Under the pieces are notes generated by a model. That model had not been told where the DNA came from. It worked only from the letters and a program-made list of their open reading frames with translations, and searched no databases. Source: Gracilaria caudata (Eukaryota; Rhodophyta; Florideophyceae; Gracilariales; Gracilariaceae). Taken from it: a stretch of DNA of 55,642 bases. The stretch is from contig JASCIV010000067.1 in the NCBI GenBank assembly GCA_030374735.1, forward strand, positions 1 to 55,642. Reading direction: 5' to 3'. A program made the position numbers and the translations under genes. Of the stretch, positions 48,153 to 55,642 are shown piece after piece (within the stretch, counting starts at the first letter, position 1; every line of letters begins with the position of its first letter).

Positions 48153-48855
48153 AATGACGTCTTGTTCCCTGCTGACGAATTCCCGGGCTTGTTTTCTTGC
48201 GTTCACTGCTAGAGACAGTTGTCAGTGATGCATCTGAATGTGGTCTAGTAGGCTCTACTAGTCACTTGTCACTACATCTAAAAGAATATTGGAAGTAGGC
48301 GAACGATCGCCTGAGGATGTTGAGGGGAGGGAAGGATGTGAGCAGGATATGGAAACGAACGAATATGGAAACGGCTGGTGTCAAAACAAGGCAGCTGAGC
48401 CATGCGAAGGTAAGGAACGGAAATCGTAGCGGCACCTGCTGGAAAGCTTTCTTGCATAAAGCGGATGTTAGTGTAGTTGATGAGAAGCCATCAAGAGTGG
48501 AAAAGGAGAGGAACGAACGAGAAGCGTGAGGAACCGTGAGGGTCGATAATCGAATGTCTGATGATTGAGATAGTTATGGCGAGTTGTCTGCAGTACCCCA
48601 TGACATGCTGTGGTGCTTTCTATCAGTGCGGAATCGTCGAAGACGCGTGACAAGTAGCAATGTGCACCATATCAAGAGTAAGTTTTGAGCTGCTCTCCAC
48701 TGCTTCGAATGCATTCGAAAGTATGAGGTTGTCAGCGCGGCTCACGAGGGTAAATTCGTAAACGCAGTTTATCGTTGTTTTACCAGCATGCGGGGATTGA
48801 CTCCATCGAGGTTTGGGTCTTCCAGTATGATTCTGTGATATGTTTGTGAGCAGTA

Positions 48856-48892
48856 TGCGTGTGCGTGTGCGTGTTCGTGTGCGTGTGCATGT
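48856..48892. repeat. (GTGTGC)n microsatellite
   Basis: About six units of GTGTGC with one T and one A substitution. Simple-sequence repeat. Confidence 0.9.
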
Positions 48893-50372
48893 TATCGTGG
48901 CTTGCCCTGCGATGTGTGGAGTGTCTCGTCTGTTTTCAACCATCAGTCGCATGTGATGGAGGATTGGATGCGGTTCTGTGAAGACTTTTTTAAGGTATAC
49001 ATGTTCTTGATGGAACGTATGTGTGTGAAAAGCAAATGGACTCTTAGAGTTGGAATGAAAATATAGATTGAAGTGGAACAAACAAAGGTTTGGTGAAGCG
49101 AAAGAACAAGGGGTAGCGTTCTAACGTTAGAATTATGTAAAGGACAGATACCGGTAGCTTGTGATAAGGTGTATACGTGACATTGGTGGACAAGGGGATT
49201 GATTGAGAGTGGATTGGATTTGAGCTTTCTCAGAAGACCACAGATCTGTGTTGATTCATAATCCCAAGTGAAGTGAGGACTTCTGCAGCTTGCATTCCTT
49301 TGTGAAGTGCCGGCTGATCTTTCGTGACGGAGTCTGGAGGCTGCAGAGATGAGAAACACTGAATATCAACTCGTATTACAGTCGTGAGTTGGTGACGTGT
49401 TCTCGAGGCGAGAGCACAACGAGTTCGACTGCACTTAATGAAGGACTTCATCACGTGCATTGCTTTCTGGATATCTAGTAGTAGATAACATTATTTGTTA
49501 CTCAGGCATTCAGCGTGACGGTGCGATTTGGCAGTTTGACGGGGCTGACTAGGCCCATGTCACTCAAATGGGCATCTATAGGGAGCTAGCTGGTGGAAGA
49601 CGCAGTAATCCTGCACCGCTGCATTGAATTGACAATCAATGCGATCGCGCATATGAGCCCACAGCAATCAGGTGACCATTAAAGGTATTGACCGCCATTG
49701 AGAAGATCCGGCTATGTGGCAAAGTGACTCGTTCCATCTTGGTTGTTGCCAGAAATTTGTTGCGGAGAGAACGCCGTGCAGGCATGCCAGGTGATGGACT
49801 ACGTTTTCTTACAAGCCACGCTGTGTCGCCTCCACTGCCACTCATTACTCGTTAAACGTTGCATTGCTGCGCTCTCTGTGAAGTGGGTGTCGAATTTTGC
49901 AGCGATACTGACCTTGTTTCAACTTTTCAATGCTTCACACGCAAGCTGAGGCACAACCACGGAATTGAACACTAGAGCTGTTGCAGATCCTACGGAAGAC
50001 GGTAAGTTCGCTTGCCGACGACAAATCGGTGTCAAAAATGGGAACGGCTGGGTGCGTGTATTGGCTGTTATGGTGCTGAGCTGATCTGGTCGCAAGACAG
50101 ACGTGTGTAGAAGAGACCGCCTCCACTACCTGGAAAGGTAACCTACAGCGTTATTAAAGCACCTGGGGTTTTGATTGTGCCGAACGTGTTGCAGCATGTC
50201 TGTGTCTGGGTCATTGTGACGTAGTTGTGTGGGTCCGTGGGTTTGACATCGTGTGTGTTTGAATCACACGCGAAAGACTTGAGACCGAATGTCATGAAAT
50301 GGCGAGCTGCAATGCGTTCTCATGTGGACAGCACATTCGGCTTGCAATAGACTGCTGTTGACAGTTGGCGCG

Positions 50373-50576
50373 ATGGAGGCGGTTGTGGTGGAGAGGGTGC
50401 TTCTATTGGAAGATACACGCCCTCTGACCGCTCATGTGAAAGCAAAAAGATTTCTTCGAAGGTTGAGGCGAGAGATGCTTTTTGCTTTTCCCAGCGAATG
50501 GCGGGACAACAACGTCTTCGCGTTGTTGAGCGGTGCATGCTGCTCGGGTAGGATGAAACATCATTCCTACTTGTAG
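50373..50576 (+). CDS. Small hypothetical protein, doubtful
   Basis: A 67-residue frame with an ATG in good context (GCGCGATGG). The translation MEAVVVERVLLLEDTRPL...RFLRRLRREMLFAF is amphipathic and Arg-rich without a known motif. No promoter or splice evidence supports it. The antisense strand is also open. It may be chance. Confidence 0.2.
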   Translation: MEAVVVERVLLLEDTRPLTAHVKAKRFLRRLRREMLFAFPSEWRDNNVFALLSGACCSGRMKHHSYL

Positions 50577-51468
50577 CTAAATCCGTGTACAACACACCTA
50601 ATGCTGTTTGCCGACCATACTTGCCTCCCATCTCCTTTCTGCGATCAGTCCCACTCGACGTCAGCAAAAAGAGGTGTAATGTTGGCTGCGGTTACCGTGC
50701 CTTTGCGAGTTCCCACGTAAACGTCTTAACACGGCCGGGTAGGAAACACGTGAAGAGCGTGGACGCAGTAAATGCTTCTATGGAGCTGTCGCTAGTGTGA
50801 CACAATGGTTAGTTTGCAAACGTGGGCTTGACGTGATATCAATGGATATTTGGCCTAAGACCGAGACCAAGCGTTTTACAACAGTTTGCGCGCAGCTGTC
50901 GACAGTTCAAGACGTTAGTCCCTTAGTCCCTTGCCAGGTTCTCCGCTATGTAACTTGACCCGGACTCCAGTTTTGTTGCGGAGTAAATGCAAAATCTCTA
51001 TCACGACGAACCTCAGCTGTATCTGAAAAAGAACCCCCAGTCCTTCGCGAAACTTTTGTTTGGAGGCAACACTGCTCGGCCTTGTCTGGCGTTCTACCCC
51101 TCACGCCTTTCAACTGCACACGATGTCGGTCTCAGGAACAACAAAAGTATGAAGTGCGTTTGGGAACTTTCCGCCAGGTGACAGACATCAGTTTCGCAAA
51201 AAGAGCCTTGGAACGGATCACGACGTGGCCTGGCAAGGCTCTGGCACCTTGAATGTAAGCTTTTTTGGAAGCTCGTAGCCGTCGCATTTGTGAATTGTGT
51301 GGCGCAAGTGCAACATGGTTTTAGCAGCACCACCAGTGCCGGGGAGATGCAGAGGAGCTGTGTTGCCTTCTACCTCCTCCATCGACTTCGGCTGTATACG
51401 TGCAAACCACCTGAGCCTACCTAAACACGTCTTTCATTCTACCTCGACGCACTGCTGAGAGTGTCTTA

Positions 51469-51492
51469 AGGGTAGCGTGCTAGTGCTACCCT
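51469..51492 (+). promoter_or_regulatory. Hairpin directly before the decarboxylase start codon
   Basis: AGGGTAGC (51469-51476) pairs exactly with GCTACCCT (51485-51492) around an 8-base loop, and the ATG follows at once at 51493. In the mRNA the start codon would sit at the foot of the stem, where it could slow initiation. Alternatively translation starts at the Met 43 codons downstream. Confidence 0.45.
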
Positions 51493-52953
51493 ATGAGTTA
51501 CACCACGGCGTTTACCCCCGGTGCGGTTTTGGGTCTCTCATCTTGGAGTGGCAATCATCGGGCAGTTACGACTCTTAATCTGCGTCCTATTCTCCGCGAT
51601 AGCTCTCCTCGAGGCCTCCAAATGGTCCACCCTTCGTTCAAACGTTCCGCTGATTCGTCCCAAGCGGTGGCACCCGGCCTAGTAGGTAAGCACATGCCGA
51701 TAATCACCCCATCGTTCGTAAGCAGTGTACTGCAGGACGCAATCTCTTCCGAGAAACTGTCATCGGCGTCTCCTGTGGGCATATTCTACAATCTGGATGT
51801 GCTACGCTACAATGCGATGTCGCTGGTAGAAGCTTTTCCTTGCAATACGCTACATGCATTTGCGCTCAAGGCGGCGCCGTTCCCAAAGTTAATCCAACAT
51901 TTGGTGCCTCTTGGTATTGGTGCCGAATGCGCTTCCGTTGTTGAGCTTGCTTGCTCGCATGCGGCCGGCGTATCGGCAGAAAACGTCATTTTTGATAGCC
52001 CAGCTAAAACCGAAGAGCAGCTGCGGTATGCGCTGACTAGAAATTATCATATTAATGCCGACTGTATTGAGGAGCTTGCCGCTATCGAACGGCTTCGAGC
52101 TGAATGCGACAGCTCTTCCAGTATAGGGCTTCGCGTGAACCCTCAACTGGGAACTGCAACTATTGCCGAAACTTTCACGGCTGCGGCCGCGTGCAAATTT
52201 GGGGAACCATTAAAGGAGAAGCGAGAGGAAATTATCGCTGCTTTCGAACGGTATGGCTTCCTTAGTTGCATCCATGTCCATGTGGGGTCGCAGGGATGCG
52301 GGATCGACGTCATCCTAGCGGGCGTTAATGCTGCTGTGGCTCTGGCTGATGAGATCAGTGGAAAGTTCGGTGAACGCGTGAGTTCCATCGATATTGGAGG
52401 TGGTCTCTCCGTAGATTATTTGTCAGATAGCGCATCAAACTTTGGAAAACTTGCACGTTTGTTGCGCGAGAAGTGCAGGGGCTTGTTCAAATATCGCATT
52501 CTGAGCGAGTTTGGGCGACACATGAGCGCAAAGACTGCATTTCTTGCCGCACAGGTGACAAGCGTGAAGCAATCCGGTGGAAAGACTTTCGTCATATGCC
52601 AGGTGGGGGCGGATGTCTTCATGCGTCCTGTGTATCAACCAGACAAATGGTGGCATCGCATAGAGGTGTATGAACGCGATGGAAAACCGAAGAAGGGAGA
52701 GACGGCGGTGGTAGACGTGGCAGGACCTTTGTGCTTCGCGGGCGACATACTTGCGAGAGATCGACAGGTGGTTTTGCCGGAAGTGGGCGACTACGTTGTG
52801 GTTCGCGATGTCGGAGCATATACACTATCTATGCACTTGCGCCACACAAGTCAACTGGCGCCGCCGGTGTACGGCGTGGAGGCGGACGGGTCGATGTCGA
52901 TGATCAAGCGCGGCGAGAGCATCGATGAGTCGGTGCGCTTCTGGAGCGCGTAA
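51493..52953 (+). CDS. Group IV PLP-dependent decarboxylase (diaminopimelate/ornithine decarboxylase family)
   Basis: A 486-residue protein of the alanine-racemase-fold decarboxylases. PLP lysine Lys126 is in HAFALKA; HVHVGSQ (261-267) is the HxHxGSQ motif; IDIGGGLSVDY (299-309) is the phosphate-binding glycine loop; SEFGRHMSA (338-346) replaces the usual EPGR; GPLCFAGDIL (411-420) supplies the catalytic Cys414 from the partner subunit; RDVGAYTLSM (438-447) carries Tyr443. The family decarboxylates meso-diaminopimelate (lysine synthesis) or ornithine/lysine (polyamines). The motifs lean to the DAP side, but several differ, so substrate is uncertain. The first 50-70 residues precede the barrel and are Ser/Arg-rich, fitting a plastid transit peptide. 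Single exon; BTB gene downstream on the same strand. Confidence 0.88.
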   Translation: MSYTTAFTPGAVLGLSSWSGNHRAVTTLNLRPILRDSSPRGLQMVHPSFKRSADSSQAVAPGLVGKHMPIITPSFVSSVLQDAISSEKLSSASPVGIFYNLDVLRYNAMSLVEAFPCNTLHAFALKAAPFPKLIQHLVPLGIGAECASVVELACSHAAGVSAENVIFDSPAKTEEQLRYALTRNYHINADCIEELAAIERLRAECDSSSSIGLRVNPQLGTATIAETFTAAAACKFGEPLKEKREEIIAAFERYGFLSCIHVHVGSQGCGIDVILAGVNAAVALADEISGKFGERVSSIDIGGGLSVDYLSDSASNFGKLARLLREKCRGLFKYRILSEFGRHMSAKTAFLAAQVTSVKQSGGKTFVICQVGADVFMRPVYQPDKWWHRIEVYERDGKPKKGETAVVDVAGPLCFAGDILARDRQVVLPEVGDYVVVRDVGAYTLSMHLRHTSQLAPPVYGVEADGSMSMIKRGESIDESVRFWSA

Positions 52954-53154
52954 TGTTGAAGAGTACATTTGTACGCCGTAGACGCATAATGTTAGCTTGG
53001 GGAGAAAACGTTTGCTCCCAAACGCGGCTGCCCTTTTAGCTGCCTCTTTACAGTTGTACAGTAAAATGATGATGGATGGATCACTCACGTAGATCCGTAA
53101 CATGGATTCGCATGGCCCATTTCGCCAACGCGGGGCTGCACTACTTCGCTCAAA

Positions 53155-54738
53155 ATGCCCGTCCCACCGCCGTCGCAGTCGCCGCCATCGCCAGCGACCT
53201 CGGCGCGCCCCACGCCGCTCGGCGCGTGGGAACTACGCGGGAACGTACTGAGCCCCACGCGATGCCACTTGCAAGCACACGCGCGCCGGCTGCAGGCACA
53301 GTCCTCCACCGACCCGCTCATCACAGTGCTGCTCACCCCGCCGCACCCGCTTACGGCCGCCACGCGTCTTCGGCCCCCTACTATCCACCGCTCGTTGATG
53401 CGAGCCGCCTCCCCCGCACTCTGCGCTATCATCCCCGAGGACGTGCGAGCGCCGGTGCATGTCACTGAATTACAAGACACCTTCTTGCTCATCCGCAAGT
53501 TTCTTTACTTGGAGCCCATCGACCTTGCCAATGCCCCAGTCGATCTGCCATTGGCTGCCGCACGATGGGGCCTCAACCAGCTTTTCGAAGCGTGCTTCGC
53601 TTATGCCGAACCAGCGCTGCCAGCTGATATGTCGAAGCTGCTGTGGCGATGGATGCCCGTGCTCAAGTCAGTGCGGGTTCCGTTTTCGTTCAAGACGGCC
53701 TTCTCGCTGGCGTTTGTTGCAGCCCTGGATGAGCATCCATTACGTCGGACGTGGCTCTCATCTACTGGTGGTCGTGGGGACTATTCGCAGGAACGTGATC
53801 CTGATGGTAATGTAGCCCTATGTGACTGTGTCTTTCCTAAGCATGTGGATTCCCAACCTTCTCCCCTGCAGTCTCCCAACGATGCACAGCTCCTGCGTGC
53901 GTCCGTCACTCTCCGCGCACGCATGGTAAACCCCTGCCAGAAGCGATGCAATTCACACTCTGTGTGGAGCGTTTTCCATGCACAAGGCATGCTGCACGAG
54001 GTCATCACTTACATATTGCGCTTTGGGTCGTACGATTACGGCAACCTTATCCTTGACGTGCTGCTGCGCCAGATAGAGCCGCTGTTGACGGATGATGATC
54101 TGACTTCAATGCTACGCTTGATTCCGTGGCACCGCGCGTACTCCCAAGTTTTGGCTAGCCGTGAGGCTCTACAATGGTCTTCTCGTGCGTGGCAAAAGGT
54201 AATGCTGACACGTGAACATGAGCGTAACTTGGATCTTGTCCGATTGCCCCTCCTGATGCCAGCCGTGAAATGCGCGCTGCCGGAGCCTGGTTTACGCGCC
54301 ATCCGCTGGGAAAGCGAGCCAGCAGTGTACGAAGCTCTCGATGTGAAGCTCCAGTTCGCTCTGAGCGTGTCGTGTGACAGCCGAAAGTCTCGAAGGCTGC
54401 CGCCAATGATGGCCTCGGTGCGACTTGTTAGCGGTAATGCACGCCAGCTGTCCAGAGCGCGAGTTTATATGGATGCATGGTGCGTTTCACAGTGCGGATG
54501 TGATATTCGCGGTAAAACTGGGGATCTTGCGGGCACAAAAATGGATATTACGGACGACCTTGTAGTGTCAAGTTTTGCCAAGTTCGGCGGGATTATATTC
54601 AAGGTTATGGACGGCACTGCATTGAAGGATTGGCTTGATTTACATATCAAGTCGTGTGCTATGAGAGTTGTGGTGCACCTTGGCATCGAGAGGGAAAGAG
54701 AAAGCATGGAGATGGAGGAGGAAGTTAAAGACCGCTGA
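53155..54738 (+). CDS. BTB/POZ domain protein
   Basis: A 527-residue protein. Residues about 51-155 have the BTB pattern: strands DPLITVLL, then IHRSLMRAASPALCAII (the HRxxLxAxSPxF core), VHVTELQDTFLLIRKFLYLEPIDL (the FxxLLxFLYTG segment) and LAAARWGLNQLFEACFAYAEP (the final helices). The rest has a Trp/Leu-rich helical middle (about 160-340) and a C-terminal beta-rich part with several Cys (about 375-500), not assigned. It ends in an acidic/basic tail (ERERESMEMEEEVKDR). BTB proteins dimerise and often act as CUL3 ubiquitin ligase adaptors or scaffolds; which applies here is unknown. The N-terminus is Pro/Ser-rich. The first ATG in frame was used. It follows the decarboxylase gene by 201 bases on the same strand. 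Confidence 0.7.
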   Translation: MPVPPPSQSPPSPATSARPTPLGAWELRGNVLSPTRCHLQAHARRLQAQSSTDPLITVLLTPPHPLTAATRLRPPTIHRSLMRAASPALCAIIPEDVRAPVHVTELQDTFLLIRKFLYLEPIDLANAPVDLPLAAARWGLNQLFEACFAYAEPALPADMSKLLWRWMPVLKSVRVPFSFKTAFSLAFVAALDEHPLRRTWLSSTGGRGDYSQERDPDGNVALCDCVFPKHVDSQPSPLQSPNDAQLLRASVTLRARMVNPCQKRCNSHSVWSVFHAQGMLHEVITYILRFGSYDYGNLILDVLLRQIEPLLTDDDLTSMLRLIPWHRAYSQVLASREALQWSSRAWQKVMLTREHERNLDLVRLPLLMPAVKCALPEPGLRAIRWESEPAVYEALDVKLQFALSVSCDSRKSRRLPPMMASVRLVSGNARQLSRARVYMDAWCVSQCGCDIRGKTGDLAGTKMDITDDLVVSSFAKFGGIIFKVMDGTALKDWLDLHIKSCAMRVVVHLGIERERESMEMEEEVKDR

Positions 54739-55642
54739 TTGCAAAACTGGCTGCTCAAGTGCCCGTGCAGAGAGTGTCACACGCATCTAAACGGCGGTGA
54801 CACAGTGGACCGCCGATTGTGAGTAGGCACGACGTAACTTACCCTAAGCACACTGTTTGGCGAAGGTGTTCAACTAAAGCTCCATACGGATACAATTACT
54901 GAAGTTCGCATTTAGCGCCAACTCTATCGTGACCGGTGACGAGACCGCCGGGTTGTAGGCCCCTAGCTTACCAGTGTTCCTCGTGATTTGCCTGCATCAT
55001 CATGATCATTTGTTATGCACATGTGTTCGTCACATGTCACATCACATTGAGGTGTACATAGAGCAACCATTTGAGTCCTCCTTTGGTATCAGGGTGACCG
55101 TGTTTCCAGACATCATCTCTTCATCAGAAGAACATTTGGAACACAAAAGTTGTCATTAGTCAAGTTGCATTAACATATCGAAAGCTATGAGTATACATCT
55201 CGATTCACATCTCCAAATGCTCGAGATAATACTCGTGTAACATACTCTGATTGCTCATCAGCTGTGTGTTCAAATTTGAATGGTTTTGATTCTAATGTGA
55301 TTAAATGTTGTGACGCAGCTCCGCATCGTATGAGAGCAAAACTGCGACGGGGATGTATTGTTCAGAGTCTAGCTAGAACGCTGCTCACTATACGATATGT
55401 TGTGAATTGATGAAGCTTGTGAATCCGTGATTTCCATCCTCAACCAAAATTGGAATAATAGAGAGATGTAGAACGATCAAGTTGCTACTTGCAGCCACTA
55501 TGAGGTTCTTCAAAACATCGCATTGATAACTATAGCACGTGTAATTGGATTTCTCTCTCTCTCTCTCATTTACGAAACGCACACGCCAATTCCGCGTTGC
55601 GCGTGGGTTGCTAACGACCCAACACCTATAACACTCCTATAC
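54739..55642. other. Right end, no gene seen
   Basis: About 0.9 kb, becoming A/T-rich after 55150. No frame with protein character. It contains the CT repeat at 55552-55567. Confidence 0.45.
55552..55567. repeat. (TC)n microsatellite
   Basis: Eight TC dinucleotides in a row. Simple repeat. Confidence 0.9.

Larger units (their letters stand above)
48153..51492. other. Gene-poor region
   Basis: 3.3 kb without a confident gene. It contains a GTGTGC microsatellite at 48856-48892, a doubtful 67-residue frame at 50373, and a GTAAGT at 50002 without a matching frame. The last 100 bases before 51493 are the leader of the decarboxylase gene. Confidence 0.4.

Noticed and set aside
49998..50080. Plus-strand intron with donor GTAAGTTCG at about 50002
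   Set aside because: No open frame of useful length ends at the donor and no paired acceptor keeps a frame.

Overview
The window looks like nuclear DNA of a compact-genome eukaryotic alga, most likely a florideophyte red alga of the Chondrus type. The reasons are a eukaryotic tRNA-Asn with a pol III T-run, mostly intronless genes separated by 0.3-3 kb, a few short introns (79-117 nt) that all start GTAAGT, a complex-I type gamma carbonic anhydrase with the plant/algal N-terminus, a protein with a plastid-like leader, and long Ser/Pro-rich secreted proteins. The species is inferred from gene style only; no alignment was run.

Layout. 1-600: GC-rich low-complexity DNA. 0.7-1.8 kb: a secreted Pro/Thr/Met-rich protein (-) divergent from a candidate spliced small gene (+). 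1.8-4.6 kb: no solid gene, possible transposon relics. 4.66-6.16 kb: an OFA-type MFS transporter (-), followed by two large hairpin elements (6.45-6.83 kb) and 3 kb of gene-poor DNA. 9.96-16.4 kb: HAD phosphatase (+), PAK-type kinase (-) and two related C2H2 zinc-finger genes (-). 17.6-20.4 kb: a secreted protein ending in a Hedgehog-type Hint autoprocessing domain (-). 22.3-23.7 kb: a secreted GCC2/GCC3-type cysteine-repeat protein (+). 24.1 kb: tRNA-Asn (+), convergent with a secreted His-rich protein of unknown family (24.2-26.1 kb, -). 27.5-28.1 kb: a probable plastid protein (-). 28.1-30.8 kb: no gene, a possible retrotransposon relic. 30.8-33.5 kb: gamma carbonic anhydrase-like subunit (-) divergent from ornithine aminotransferase (+). 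34.6-38.0 kb: ribosomal protein eL36 (-) divergent from importin beta-1 (+). 38.6-41.2 kb: VHS-GAT (TOM1-like) sorting adaptor (-). 41.2-44.3 kb: repeats only. 44.3-48.2 kb: secreted Cys protein (-), Mediator Med8-like (+) and a four-exon C2H2 zinc-finger gene (-). 51.5-54.7 kb: group IV PLP decarboxylase (+) and BTB protein (+).

Most genes are unrelated housekeeping functions. Recurrent themes are divergent gene pairs sharing a few hundred bases of promoter, TATA-like boxes 50-220 nt before start codons, secreted or matrix-type proteins, and a small C2H2 family. The most unusual items are the Hint protein, the C2H2 pair with a shared N-terminal C2HC finger, the PAK kinase with an eroded CRIB, the carbonic anhydrase-like protein without its metal ligands, and two near-perfect long hairpins.
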